In this document: one piece after another, positions 45,694 through 54,461 of the stretch | How the letters are laid out: every line of letters starts with the position of its first letter | Position numbering within the stretch: position 1 is the first letter of the stretch | Assembly (NCBI GenBank): GCA_944326245.1 | Contig: CALVDF010000001.1 | Location: 62,001 to 126,000 of the forward strand | Direction: 5' to 3' | DNA: 64,000 nucleotides | From: an uncultured Bacteroidales bacterium | GTDB lineage: Bacteria; Bacteroidota; Bacteroidia; Bacteroidales; UBA932 | The notes under the pieces: model-generated | What the model was told of the DNA's origin: nothing | Databases searched by the model: none | The model's input: the letters and a program-made list of their open reading frames with translations, nothing else | Position numbers and translations under genes: made by a program

Positions 45694-46837
45694 TGTCACG
45701 TTCTGCAAAAAATTCCTTTACCGCACCGGCTATCCTCGTCTGCATCCTCGGCGTGAGTTCAGTATGCATGGGCAGCGACAGTACGCTTGAGGCCAGATGT
45801 TCCGCATTGGGGAACGAAGCCCCCTCCTGATGGTAAGCCTTCTGGAAATGCAGAGGAAGAGGATAATATATCATGGACGGTATCCCGCAGGAGGCCAGAT
45901 GTTCCTTCAGGGCATCCCTGCAGTCCTCGTCCACTTTCAAGGTAAACTGATGGTACACATGCGTACTGAAAGGGGACTCGGCGGGAAGTTCGATACCCTC
46001 CACATCCTTCAGGAGCTCCCTGTATCGTGAGGCAGCCTCGCGGCGTGCGGTGCAGTACTCGTCCAGGTGACGCAGCTTTACTTCCAGGACTGCCGCCTGA
46101 ATGGTGTCCAGCCTGGAATTGCATCCTACCGTCTCGTGGTGGTACTTTACCTTCTGGCCATGATTGGCTATCATCCGGATACGCTCGGCAAGGACAGGGT
46201 CGTCTGTGAAAAGAGCCCCTCCATCCCCGTAGCACCCGAGATTTTTCGACGGGAAAAATGAAGTGCATCCTATATGGCCGACCGTACCGGCATGGCGACG
46301 GCTGCCGTCCGGGAACGTATAGACTGCTCCGAGGGACTGGGCATTGTCTTCCACAACATAAAGTCCATGGGCAGACGCAAACTCCATCAGAGGTGCCATA
46401 TCGCAACTCTGACCGAACAGATGCACGGGTATGATGGCACGCGTACGCGGCGTAAGGGCCTTTTCCACAAACCGTATGTCTGTGTTGAATGTCGTACGGT
46501 TGACATCTGTAAGCACCGGCTTGAGCCCCAGAAGGGCAATGACTTCCGCTGAAGCCACATAGGTAAACGCCGGTACGATCACCTCATCTCCAGGCTTGAG
46601 TCCCAGAGCCATCAGTGCTATCTGCAGGGCATCTGTACCGTTGCCGCATGTGATGACGTTGGACGAACCGGTGTACTGGGCCAGCGCCGATGAAAAGCGC
46701 CCCACTGCCGGGCCGTTAATGAATGCAGATGTACCGATCACATCGGCAATGGCCTTGTCGATGTCCTTTTTTATTTTGAAGTACTGACCCTTGAGGTCGA
46801 CCATCTGTATTTTACGCTGCGTGTTCCCTTTACTCAT
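45680..46837 (-). CDS. wlbC: DegT/DnrJ/EryC1 aminotransferase, WlbC/WbpE-like
   Basis: 385 residues, PLP-dependent. It should transaminate the 3-keto UDP-GlcNAcA made by WlbA, giving the 3-amino sugar. Motifs: [43 protein letters not shown], Asp164 in [11 protein letters not shown] (pyridine-nitrogen contact), and the PLP lysine Lys198 in [15 protein letters not shown]. The start at 46837 is kept because KIQMVDL is conserved upstream of a later in-frame Met. It lies 27 bp after wlbA and overlaps wlbB. Confidence 0.93.
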   Translation of the reverse strand: MSKGNTQRKIQMVDLKGQYFKIKKDIDKAIADVIGTSAFINGPAVGRFSSALAQYTGSSNVITCGNGTDALQIALMALGLKPGDEVIVPAFTYVASAEVIALLGLKPVLTDVNRTTFNTDIRFVEKALTPRTRAIIPVHLFGQSCDMAPLMEFASAHGLYVVEDNAQSLGAVYTFPDGSRRHAGTVGHIGCTSFFPSKNLGCYGDGGALFTDDPVLAERIRMIANHGQKVKYHHETVGCNSRLDTIQAAVLEVKLRHLDEYCTARREAASRYRELLKDVEGIELPAESPFSTHVYHQFTLKVDEDCRDALKEHLASCGIPSMIYYPLPLHFQKAYHQEGASFPNAEHLASSVLSLPMHTELTPRMQTRIAGAVKEFFAERDNGRQ

Positions 46838-46864
46838 GACAACCGGTTCATTTGAATCATACTG

Positions 46865-47836
46865 CTACCATCCGAAAGGATGCGGGGCCAGCGGCAGGCG
46901 TGCCAGCGGATGATAGTCTCCCTTGAGCCCTATCGGAGTGGCCGTACGTATCTGACTTACTATTTCTATGCACGGACGGGCCTCGCCTATGCGGAAGCCC
47001 TCCCCTGCCAGAATCTTCTCGTAGCTGCGGGTATGCAGTTCGGTAAAGCCGGCACTGAATTCAAACTCGTCACCGTCTATCATGATTGTACGGTACGTAC
47101 GCTTCTCTCCCTGCACTGCATTCTCAGGCAGATTGTCCGCATTGATACTCAGGAAGTAGCGCACACGGGCCTTTTTCAGCCCCAGATAACCGGCTACACG
47201 GTCATGACTCTTGACATGCACTATATTCTCGCTTACCGGCCCGAATATCCACTGCAGCATATCGTAGAAATGCACACCTATGTTGGTTGCAACTCCGCCG
47301 CTCTTGTGTTCATCCCCTTTCCACGAAGCATAGTACCAGTTGCCGCGCGATGTTATATAGGTAAGGTCCACATCATAGATCTTGTCTGCGGGACCTTCGT
47401 CTATCTTCTTTTTGAGAGCCACGATCGAGTCATGCAGACGGAGCTGCAGGATGTTGTAGGCCTTGTGCCCTGTCCCCTCCTCTATCTTCATGATTGCATC
47501 GATGTTGTGAGGATTGAGCACAGCCGGCTTCTCGCAGATGACATCCGCCCCGAGCCGCAGGCCGTAGCGCATGTGGGCGTCATGCAGATAGTTCGGAGTG
47601 CAGACCGAAAGCATCTCGATCTGACGGTCCGTACCCTTGAGTTTTGAGCAGTGACGGTCGAAGAGTTCCTGTTCCGTAAAAAAAGCAGCGCCGGGAAAGT
47701 AGCTGTCCATTATCCCGACACTGTCAAAGCGGTCGTAAGCCGCCTGCAAGATATTTCCTGTATCCTTTATGGCTCTCAGGTGCCGCGGTGCAATATATCC
47801 GCCCACACCGATAAGAGCAAAATTCTTTGAAGGCAT
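46865..47836 (-). CDS. wlbA: UDP-GlcNAcA 3-dehydrogenase, Gfo/Idh/MocA family, WlbA/WbpB-like
   Basis: 323 residues. It oxidises the C3 hydroxyl of UDP-N-acetyl-glucosaminuronate using NAD. N-terminal Rossmann domain (FALIGVGGYIAPRHLRAI) and the family lysine motif EKP at 102-104 (VICEKPAVLNPHNI). The NILQLRLHDSI, SGGVATNIGVHFYDML and WIFGP segments are characteristic of the WlbA/WbpB group. First gene of the wlb operon, with a TATATTTG promoter 26 bp upstream. The UDP-GlcNAc 6-dehydrogenase that feeds the pathway (WbpA) and any 2-epimerase (WbpI) are not in the window. It is divergent from the recombinase by 52 bp. Confidence 0.93.
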   Translation of the reverse strand: MPSKNFALIGVGGYIAPRHLRAIKDTGNILQAAYDRFDSVGIMDSYFPGAAFFTEQELFDRHCSKLKGTDRQIEMLSVCTPNYLHDAHMRYGLRLGADVICEKPAVLNPHNIDAIMKIEEGTGHKAYNILQLRLHDSIVALKKKIDEGPADKIYDVDLTYITSRGNWYYASWKGDEHKSGGVATNIGVHFYDMLQWIFGPVSENIVHVKSHDRVAGYLGLKKARVRYFLSINADNLPENAVQGEKRTYRTIMIDGDEFEFSAGFTELHTRSYEKILAGEGFRIGEARPCIEIVSQIRTATPIGLKGDYHPLARLPLAPHPFGW

Positions 47837-47861
47837 TCTGTCTATTTTCGTTTACAATTTA

Positions 47862-47869
47862 CAAATATA
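47862..47869 (-). promoter_or_regulatory. -7 element of the wlbACB operon
   Basis: The minus strand reads TATATTTG, matching TAnnTTTG. It sits in the 52-bp AT-rich gap between wlbA and the recombinase gene. No rightward TAnnTTTG is visible there for the recombinase. Confidence 0.65.
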
Positions 47870-47872
47870 GAT

Positions 47873-47883
47873 AAAATTTTACA
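47873..47883 (+). repeat. 11-bp direct repeat, left copy, next to the recombinase gene
   Basis: AAAATTTTACA, six bases upstream of the recombinase ATG. An identical copy lies just after the gene (49142-49152). TTACA/TGTAA also forms a short inverted repeat here (47879-47889). Confidence 0.4.
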
Positions 47884-47888
47884 ATGTA

Positions 47889-49130
47889 ATGACAACAATC
47901 AGACTAAAATTCAGGCCATCCACAATTGAAGGGCGTCAAGGCACACTTTATTACCAGATCTGCCACAACAGAACCGTGCGTCAGATCAGCACGGACATGC
48001 ATATTCCGCCGCACCAGTGGAACGCCGGTGCAATGGAACTGGACACTTCCGCCGACAATTCCGGAATACTGCCGCACTACCGGCTGACAATCAGACGGGA
48101 CATGCAGCTGCTCCGCACGATAATCGAAAGCATGGAAACTTTCGGCAGCAGCTATTCTGCAGACGATATAGTGAATGAATACAACAATCGCCGCGGCAAT
48201 GTATATTCCCTCAAATACATCGAGCAGGAAACCAGCATCCTCATTCTTGAAGGCAGATTCGGCACTGCCCGCAACAGGACAAGGGCCCGCAACAGTTTCG
48301 CCGCTTTTCTGGGGGGAAAGGACATACTCCTGGCCGAATGGAACAGAACACTGATAAACGAATACTCATCATGGCTCAGGCGCAGATCCCTCACACGCAA
48401 CACCATTTCATTCTACATGAGAATACTGCGTACGGTGTACAACAAAGCCGTCAAAGAAGGGATCATATCGCAGACCTATCCTTTCCAGGACGCATACACG
48501 GGAGTGGACCGCACCCGCAAGCGGGCGGTAGGCGAAGATATTATAATAAGATTGTGCATGCTGGACCTCGACGGATCGCCATCCCTTGACCTGGCCCGTG
48601 ACATGTTCATTTTCAGCTACTGTACCAGAGGAATGGCATTTGTAGACATGGCATACCTGAGACGCTGCGACATCAGGGACGGCAGCATACGCTACTGCCG
48701 CCGCAAGACAGGACAGAGGCTGAGCATAAGGATAGAGCCCTGCATAGAACGCATCCTGCACAAATATTCCGGAGCCGGCGACGGTACCCCATATGTGTTC
48801 CCGATACTTCGCACGTCCGACAGGAAGGACGCTTTCAGGCAATACCAGACAGCCCTCGGCTACTACAACAGGAAGCTCAAGCGGCTAAGCTCCATGCTTG
48901 GCCTTGACACGGCCCTGTCATCATATACAGCCCGGCACACATGGGCTACTGCAGCACGTAACCGCAACACGCCGCTGTCGGTCATAAGCTCCGGCATGGG
49001 ACACACATCCCAGAAGACCACGGAAATATATCTGGCTTCGCTGGACGAATCCGTAATAGACAGGGCCAACAGTGACCTTATAGCCCCTCTCAATCTGATG
49101 ACTATACAGACACAAATCAGCAAAGAGTGA
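47889..49130 (+). CDS. Tyrosine-type site-specific recombinase of the Bacteroidales integrase family
   Basis: 413 residues. Layout: N-terminal arm-binding domain (residues 1-100, LKFRPSTIEGRQGTLYYQI), SAM-like core-binding domain (~105-200), and catalytic domain. The catalytic residues are Arg247 (CTRGMAFVDMAYL), Lys273 (RRKTGQ), Arg349 (YTARHTWAT, with Tyr in place of the usual His before it, as is common in this family), His372 (GMGHTSQKTT) and the nucleophile Tyr381. In Bacteroides such recombinases often invert promoters of surface-structure loci and sit upstream of UpxY genes; upxY follows here after 61 bp. No other mobile-element genes are nearby, so an integrated-element origin is not supported. 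Confidence 0.93.
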   Translation: MTTIRLKFRPSTIEGRQGTLYYQICHNRTVRQISTDMHIPPHQWNAGAMELDTSADNSGILPHYRLTIRRDMQLLRTIIESMETFGSSYSADDIVNEYNNRRGNVYSLKYIEQETSILILEGRFGTARNRTRARNSFAAFLGGKDILLAEWNRTLINEYSSWLRRRSLTRNTISFYMRILRTVYNKAVKEGIISQTYPFQDAYTGVDRTRKRAVGEDIIIRLCMLDLDGSPSLDLARDMFIFSYCTRGMAFVDMAYLRRCDIRDGSIRYCRRKTGQRLSIRIEPCIERILHKYSGAGDGTPYVFPILRTSDRKDAFRQYQTALGYYNRKLKRLSSMLGLDTALSSYTARHTWATAARNRNTPLSVISSGMGHTSQKTTEIYLASLDESVIDRANSDLIAPLNLMTIQTQISKE

Positions 49131-49141
49131 TTTTTATGTAA

Positions 49142-49152
49142 AAAATTTTACA
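49142..49152 (+). repeat. 11-bp direct repeat, right copy, between recombinase and upxY
   Basis: AAAATTTTACA, identical to 47873-47883. It is also the right part of a 16-bp near-palindrome TGTAAAA-AA-TTTTACA (49137-49152). The two copies bracket exactly the recombinase gene. Confidence 0.4.
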
Positions 49153-49171
49153 GGAAACATAAATATTTGGC

Positions 49172-49179
49172 TAGATTTG
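49172..49179 (+). promoter_or_regulatory. -7 element of upxY; decides its start
   Basis: TAGATTTG matches TAnnTTTG. An in-frame TTG at 49177 lies inside this box, so the ATG at 49192 is the likely start, 12 nt past the box. Confidence 0.6.
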
Positions 49180-49191
49180 CATTCGCTGACT

Positions 49192-49758
49192 ATGGATACG
49201 AAAAAACCCGATAAAACTTCAGAGATGCCCCTGCAGTGGTTCGCCATGAGTGCGACCTTCCGCAGGGAACTCAAAGCCAAAACCCTGCTTGAAAATGCCG
49301 GGATAGAATGTTTCGTACCCATGAAATACATGCCTGTCACCAAACGCAACGGCCACAAATCCAAAGAACTGGTACCGGCTGTCCACAATCTTATCTTCGT
49401 GCATGCACGCCAAGGCGATGTCCAGGAGCTCAAACGGAGCATAGCCTATCTCCAATGGCTTACACAGCCCTATGACGGGCGCAATATTCCTATAATCGTC
49501 CCTGACCGTGACATGGAACAGTTCATCAAAATAACCGGAGACAGCAACGGGCAGCTGGTATATCTGCATCCTGACGAGGTAGACCTGCAGAAAGGCACCC
49601 CGATACGTATCCTCGGAGGCCCGTTCAACGGTGTGGAAGGCACGTTCATCAAGATTCACGGACACCGCAACCGCAGGGTTGTGGTCATGCTCAAAGGAAT
49701 CATCGGGGTTGCAATGGCGGAAATCACCCCCGACCTGCTGGAAATAATCAGAAAATGA
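49192..49758 (+). CDS. UpxY-family transcription antiterminator (NusG paralogue)
   Basis: 188 residues. N-terminal NGN domain (QWFAMSATFRRELKAKTLLENAGIECFVPMKY) and C-terminal KOW domain (KGTPIRILGGPFNGVEGTFIKI). UpxY proteins bind RNA polymerase and prevent premature termination in the leader of the capsule operon they head. Here the gene is not followed by such an operon: 49748-49758 already overlaps the convergent recQ 3' end. Its natural target is therefore elsewhere, or is the neighbouring wlb region in a different arrangement. It has its own promoter after the recombinase. Confidence 0.92.
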   Translation: MDTKKPDKTSEMPLQWFAMSATFRRELKAKTLLENAGIECFVPMKYMPVTKRNGHKSKELVPAVHNLIFVHARQGDVQELKRSIAYLQWLTQPYDGRNIPIIVPDRDMEQFIKITGDSNGQLVYLHPDEVDLQKGTPIRILGGPFNGVEGTFIKIHGHRNRRVVVMLKGIIGVAMAEITPDLLEIIRK

Positions 49759-51481
49759 GTTCCGCCTCACCTGGGGCACACAGATCGCATATCCCGCACG
49801 GCCTGCACTGTTCCTGTCCGAAATAGGCGGAAAGACGGCGGGAACGGCAGGCAGACTGTGCAGCCGAACGGTCACTGACAGGAGATATGTACGTATACAT
49901 GGCGTCCAGCCTCTCTTTGAAAAGCCGCTTGCGCTGCTCATAGTTCTTCTCCGAAAGATACAGATTCTGCGGAGTGAGTCTCTCCCCTGCAAAACATATC
50001 AGCGGCGACCGCGCTCTGGGCACGTATTTCATGACTCCGGAGCGGGAAAGCTGCAGAAGCTTGAGCTTGACCACTCTGGACGCCTGCTGGGTTACACGGC
50101 CCAGGTACTCTTCATCTATTGATACCATGTGGGAGAAAAGTCCGGGATATACGCGCATCATGGCCTTGACGAAAGTATCCAGCGAAGGATCGGCAAGCTG
50201 TATGCGGTACAGATCATCACGGCTGACGGTAAACATCACCCTGGTAGGGTTGTCTATTTCATCCGTAACTGTCCAGTAGCCGGCTGTCTCTATATATCTT
50301 ATGGCACTGTACGCCATGGCCGCATTAAGCTTGTAATGACGGACGAAATCCATAAGGTTGAATTTATAGACAGCCCCCTCCCCGTCCTCGTAGGCAATAT
50401 TGAAGAACCTGTAAACCTTCTGATAAATATCTGCAATGTAGTCCAGCCCAGGGAAGGTAGTACGGTAGATTGCCTCCAGGCGGTTGATATCGGACTTGTT
50501 CCACAACAGCACTGCCCATGACCGGAGCCCGTCACGTCCGGCCCTTCCGGCCTCCTGGTAATACGACTCTACAGCCTCCGGCATGTCGAAATGGCAGACA
50601 AACCTTACGTCCGGCTTGTCTATTCCCATTCCGAAAGCATTGGTCGCCGCCATTACCCTCAGCTCCCCTTTCTTCCACCTCTCCTGTATGTCGCTGCGTT
50701 CCTCCTTGCTGAGCCCGGCATGGTAGAATCCTGCATCCACCCCCTGGGAACATAGAAATGAAGCCACGTCCCTGGCCGTCTTGCGTTCCCTCACATACAC
50801 GATTCCTGTTCCGTGTACGGAGCTGCATACAGACAGCAACGCACCCCATTTGTCTTCTGTCTTACGCACGATATACGACAGGTTGGGCCGTTCAAACCCT
50901 GAACATATTATATTGTCCTTCCGGAAATGAAGCTTCTCCTCTATATCCTTGGCCACAGCCGGCGTAGCCGTTGCAGTCAGCGCTATGACCGGCACCCCAG
51001 GAAGCAGTTCACGGATATCGGCTATCTGGAGATAGTCCGGACGGAAATCATAGCCCCACTGCGAGATGCAGTGGGCCTCGTCCACCACCAGAAAACTCAC
51101 CTGCATCTTCGGCAGCCTCCTGCGGAAAATTTCCGTCCTCAACCTTTCCGGTGACAGGTACAGGAATTTATAATCCCCGTACACCGCATTGTCCAGAGTG
51201 ATGTCAATCTCCCTTCCAGTCATGCCGGAGTGCACCGCAAGGGCCTTGATTCCACGCCCGCGCAGATTCTGAACCTGATCCCTTATGAGCGAGATGAGAG
51301 GCGACACCACTACCGCCAGTCCGTCACGCATCATGGCAGGAAGCTGAAAACACAGCGACTTGCCACCTCCTGTCGGCAGGATTGCCAATACGTCATCCCC
51401 GGCCAGAGCTGAAGAGATTATCTCCTCCTGCTTCGGTCTGAACGAAGTATATCCCCAATATTTCCTCAATATTTCCTTCAC
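49748..51481 (-). CDS. recQ: ATP-dependent DNA helicase RecQ
   Basis: 577 residues from a GTG at 51481. Helicase motifs: FRPKQEEII (motif 0), ILPTGGGKS (Walker A), VVDEAHCISQWGYDFR (Walker B plus RecQ loop), and QEAGRAGRDG (motif VI). The zinc-binding/winged-helix region follows, and the protein ends in a CysxxCxxCxxC-type cluster (QCRPCGICDLC). It lacks an HRDC domain of full length, so it is a short RecQ. An ATG at 51499 exists but lies upstream of the TATATTTG box that drives the gene, so the GTG is preferred. The 3' end overlaps upxY by 11 bp. Confidence 0.92.
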   Translation of the reverse strand: MKEILRKYWGYTSFRPKQEEIISSALAGDDVLAILPTGGGKSLCFQLPAMMRDGLAVVVSPLISLIRDQVQNLRGRGIKALAVHSGMTGREIDITLDNAVYGDYKFLYLSPERLRTEIFRRRLPKMQVSFLVVDEAHCISQWGYDFRPDYLQIADIRELLPGVPVIALTATATPAVAKDIEEKLHFRKDNIICSGFERPNLSYIVRKTEDKWGALLSVCSSVHGTGIVYVRERKTARDVASFLCSQGVDAGFYHAGLSKEERSDIQERWKKGELRVMAATNAFGMGIDKPDVRFVCHFDMPEAVESYYQEAGRAGRDGLRSWAVLLWNKSDINRLEAIYRTTFPGLDYIADIYQKVYRFFNIAYEDGEGAVYKFNLMDFVRHYKLNAAMAYSAIRYIETAGYWTVTDEIDNPTRVMFTVSRDDLYRIQLADPSLDTFVKAMMRVYPGLFSHMVSIDEEYLGRVTQQASRVVKLKLLQLSRSGVMKYVPRARSPLICFAGERLTPQNLYLSEKNYEQRKRLFKERLDAMYTYISPVSDRSAAQSACRSRRLSAYFGQEQCRPCGICDLCAPGEAELIF

Positions 51482-51486
51482 TTTGG

Positions 51487-51494
51487 CAAATATA
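51487..51494 (-). promoter_or_regulatory. -7 element of recQ; decides its start
   Basis: The minus strand reads TATATTTG, matching TAnnTTTG. It lies between the ATG at 51499 and the GTG at 51481, so a transcript from it cannot contain the ATG. Confidence 0.6.
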
Positions 51495-51580
51495 CACATT
51501 ATTCTGGCAAAATATTTGCATACCGTGCGGGTGAGCTAGAGAAAATAGAGAAGATTTAACAATTTTTAATACGTAACACA

Positions 51581-53185
51581 ATGGCTAAAATCGATTTGAC
51601 CAAGTACGGCATCACCGGAACAACGGAAATCATCTACAACCCTTCGTATGAAGACCTCTTCAAAGCTGAGATGGATCCCTCTCTCACAGGCTATGAGAAA
51701 GGACAGCTGACAGAACTCGGTGCCGTGAACGTAATGACCGGTATCTACACCGGACGCTCGCCTAAAGACAAATTCTTTGTAATGGACGAGACCTCAAAGG
51801 ACACCGTGTGGTGGACTTCCGACGAATATAAGAATGACAACAAGCCTGTAACCAAGGAGACATGGAAAGCCCTCAGGGAGCTTGCAGCCAAGGAGCTCTC
51901 AGGCAAGAAGCTTTATGTGATGGATACATTCTGCGGAGCAAACGAGAATACCCGCCAGAAGATCCGTTTCATCATGGAAGTTGCATGGCAGGCACACTTC
52001 GTAAAGAACATGTTCATCCGCCCCACGGAAGAGGAACTTGCCAACTACGGCGAGCCTGACTTCGTGGTCCTCAACGCCTCCAAGGCAAAGGTAGAGAACT
52101 ATAAGGAACTCGGCCTGAATTCCGAGACAGCAGTGGTATTCAACCTCACCGAGAAGATGCAGGTAATCCTGAACACATGGTACGGCGGTGAAATGAAGAA
52201 AGGTATGTTCTCCTACATGAACTATCTGCTTCCCCTCCGCGGCATCGCTTCCATGCACTGCTCAGCCAACTGCGGCGAGAAGGGCGATGTAGCCATCTTC
52301 TTCGGCCTGTCAGGAACCGGCAAGACAACCCTTTCGACAGACCCCAAACGCCGTCTTATCGGTGACGACGAGCACGGCTGGGACGATGACGGAGTATTCA
52401 ACTACGAAGGCGGCTGCTACGCCAAGGTCATCAACCTCTCCAAGGAGAACGAACCTGACATCTACAACGCCATCCGCCGTGACGCCCTCCTTGAGAACGT
52501 CACCGTAGATGCAAACGGCAAGATCGATTTCGCAGACAAGAGCGTAACCGAAAATACCCGTGTATCCTACCCTATCTACCACATCAAGAATATTGTAAAG
52601 CCCGTATCCAAGGCTGGTCACGCTACCAAGGTCATCTTCCTGACAGCAGATGCATTCGGAGTACTTCCTCCTGTATCCAAGCTGACTCCCGAACAGACCA
52701 AGTACTACTTCCTGAGCGGATTTACCGCCAAGCTTGCAGGTACGGAGCGCGGCATTACCGAGCCTACCCCTACCTTCTCTGCATGCTTCGGAGCAGCATT
52801 CCTCTCACTGCATCCTACCAAATACGGTGAGGAGCTCGTAAAGAGAATGGAGAAAGTGGGTGCAACAGCATACCTCGTCAACACAGGCTGGAACGGTACA
52901 GGCAAACGTATCTCCATCAAGGATACCCGCGCCATCATCGACCGTATCCTCGACGGCAGCATGGACAAGGCCGAGACTACAACCATCCCTTACTTCAACC
53001 TCGCAATTCCCCATCACCTCGACCAGGTAGATGACCATATCCTCGATCCCCGCAACACCTACGCTACCCCCGAGGAGTGGGAGGTCAAAGCCAAGGATCT
53101 CGCCGGACGCTTCATCAAGAACTTCGAGAAGTTCACAGGCAATGAGGCTGGTAAGGCTCTTGTAGCTGCTGGTCCCAAGCTCTAA
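51581..53185 (+). CDS. pckA: Phosphoenolpyruvate carboxykinase (ATP)
   Basis: 534 residues, standard size. It interconverts oxaloacetate + ATP and PEP + CO2 + ADP; in Bacteroidales it usually runs toward oxaloacetate, fixing CO2 on the way to succinate. Motifs: TGRSPKDK (Arg59, substrate), the kinase-1a P-loop GLSGTGKT (242-249), and [14 protein letters not shown] (metal-binding Asp). Codon choice is strongly biased, as for a highly expressed gene. The leader carries an AATATTTG box (one mismatch) near 51511. A palindromic element and then a terminator follow. Confidence 0.98.
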   Translation: MAKIDLTKYGITGTTEIIYNPSYEDLFKAEMDPSLTGYEKGQLTELGAVNVMTGIYTGRSPKDKFFVMDETSKDTVWWTSDEYKNDNKPVTKETWKALRELAAKELSGKKLYVMDTFCGANENTRQKIRFIMEVAWQAHFVKNMFIRPTEEELANYGEPDFVVLNASKAKVENYKELGLNSETAVVFNLTEKMQVILNTWYGGEMKKGMFSYMNYLLPLRGIASMHCSANCGEKGDVAIFFGLSGTGKTTLSTDPKRRLIGDDEHGWDDDGVFNYEGGCYAKVINLSKENEPDIYNAIRRDALLENVTVDANGKIDFADKSVTENTRVSYPIYHIKNIVKPVSKAGHATKVIFLTADAFGVLPPVSKLTPEQTKYYFLSGFTAKLAGTERGITEPTPTFSACFGAAFLSLHPTKYGEELVKRMEKVGATAYLVNTGWNGTGKRISIKDTRAIIDRILDGSMDKAETTTIPYFNLAIPHHLDQVDDHILDPRNTYATPEEWEVKAKDLAGRFIKNFEKFTGNEAGKALVAAGPKL

Positions 53186-53187
53186 TC

Positions 53188-53308
53188 AGATGCGTCATAA
53201 CGGGCAAACTGCTGCGTTGCCTTCGGTATCATGGCTCAGTCATTTACAGAAGTAAACTCCTTCGCCCTGAACCTCGACGCCTTGCATTTTACCCATTCTG
53301 ACACATCT
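53188..53308. repeat. Large imperfect palindrome (REP/MITE-like intergenic element)
   Basis: A ~121-bp sequence folds on itself. The ends AGATG/CATCT pair, the outer arms GCGTCATAACGGGCAAA and its diverged complement (TTTACCCATTCTGACAC) pair with several mismatches, and the apex TTTAC-AGAA-GTAAA is a perfect hairpin. It contains a 28-codon ORF (53231-53317) that is probably a by-product of the palindrome. It sits between the pckA stop and the pckA terminator, so it would be transcribed as a 3' UTR structure. I see no second copy in the window. Confidence 0.6.
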
Positions 53309-53322
53309 AAAAACTGATAAAA

Positions 53323-53356
53323 AAAGAGGGGTGACCTGTTAAAGTCATCCCTCTTT
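53323..53356 (+). terminator. Terminator after pckA
   Basis: AAAGAGGGGTGAC pairs with GTCATCCCTCTTT (one G-T pair) around an 8-nt loop, followed by CTTTTC. It lies 137 bp past the pckA stop, after the palindromic element. Confidence 0.88.
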
Positions 53357-53373
53357 CTTTTCTCTGACGACGA

Positions 53374-54450
53374 ATGAAAATGAGACGCGCAATGCATATC
53401 GCACTTTATGTTCTGGCGGCCGTAATGGCTGTATTCCTGATATTCCTGCTGACAGCAGTCATCACTGATTACCGTCCCGCTGAAAGGGAGGTGCTGCAGG
53501 ACCGCTCCGGCATTTCATCCGGCACCACGGAGATACTCCCGGACTCCCTCTCAATCCTCTGCTGGAACATCGGCTACGGCGGTCTCGGCGACGACATGGA
53601 CTTCTTCTACGACGGCGGCACCCAGGTACGCACGTCCAGGGAGCGGACTCAGGCCAATATCGACGGCATCATAGCGGAGATACGCCGCCACAGTCCCGAC
53701 ATCGTCCTTCTACAGGAAGTGGACGAATGCTCCAGACGGACCTACCGCATCGACGAGGTGGAAATGCTGCGTAAGGCCTTCCCGGAATATCACATATACA
53801 TGGCCTACAATTACAGGTCATTCTTCGTTCCCATACCAGTCAAAGCCCCGATGGGGAAAGTATCAAGCGGAGTGGTCCTTATGTCCAAGGCCGCACCGGA
53901 AAAGGCGGTACGGTGGCAGTATCCATCCCGCTTTCCATGGCCGGTAAGCATGTTCAACCTCAAGCGCTGCCTGCTCACAGCCACCTACCGTCTCGCTGAC
54001 GGAAGCACAGTGATAATCGGGAACACGCACAATACAGCCTACGACACAGGAAACATGCGAACAGTAGAAACGGCATTTCTCGGTGAGATGACAGCACGTC
54101 TGGCATCTGAGGGAACCCACTTCATCATCGGCGGCGACTGGAACCAGTTCCCACCCGACTACTCCCCATCGGAGGCCGAAACCGACGATCCGCATTTTAC
54201 CACCGTCGCCCTTGACACAGTCCTCCTCCAGGGCTCCGGCCGCATCGCCTGGGACCCGTTGTCAAAGACACTGCGCCACCTCAACATACCGTACATTCCC
54301 TCTGAATCCGTACTCACTGTCACAGACTACTTCTACATATCCCGGAACATAAATGCCGACAGCATCAGCACGATTGACCTCCAGTTCCGCAATTCGGACC
54401 ACCAGCCGGTCCTGCTGAGGGCGACTATTTCCCGCCGGTTTGGGCAATAA
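53374..54450 (+). CDS. Membrane-anchored endonuclease/exonuclease/phosphatase-family protein
   Basis: 358 residues. One N-terminal membrane helix (IALYVLAAVMAVFLIFLLTAV) is followed by an EEP domain. Catalytic elements: LSILCWNIGYGG (Asn), IVLLQEVD (Glu), GNTHNTAY, GGDWNQFPPD (Asp/Asn) and the C-terminal NSDHQPVLL (Asp-His). The domain would lie on the outer face of the inner membrane. Family members cleave phosphodiesters or phosphomonoesters of nucleic acids, inositol phosphates or sphingolipids; the substrate cannot be assigned. It starts 17 bp after the pckA terminator, and I see no strong promoter. Confidence 0.88.
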   Translation: MKMRRAMHIALYVLAAVMAVFLIFLLTAVITDYRPAEREVLQDRSGISSGTTEILPDSLSILCWNIGYGGLGDDMDFFYDGGTQVRTSRERTQANIDGIIAEIRRHSPDIVLLQEVDECSRRTYRIDEVEMLRKAFPEYHIYMAYNYRSFFVPIPVKAPMGKVSSGVVLMSKAAPEKAVRWQYPSRFPWPVSMFNLKRCLLTATYRLADGSTVIIGNTHNTAYDTGNMRTVETAFLGEMTARLASEGTHFIIGGDWNQFPPDYSPSEAETDDPHFTTVALDTVLLQGSGRIAWDPLSKTLRHLNIPYIPSESVLTVTDYFYISRNINADSISTIDLQFRNSDHQPVLLRATISRRFGQ

Positions 54451-54461
54451 AACACGTAAAA

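Noticed and set aside
47837..47888. Possible invertible promoter between wlbA and the recombinase
   Set aside because: Only short, AT-rich repeats are present; there are no inverted repeats of the length expected to flank an invertible Bacteroides promoter.
47889..49758. Integrated mobile element or prophage
   Set aside because: Apart from the recombinase there are no transfer, replication or phage genes, and no tRNA attachment site lies beside it.
53231..53317. 28-codon ORF in the palindrome after pckA
   Set aside because: Its codons are explained by the palindromic arms, and it has no promoter or start context of its own.
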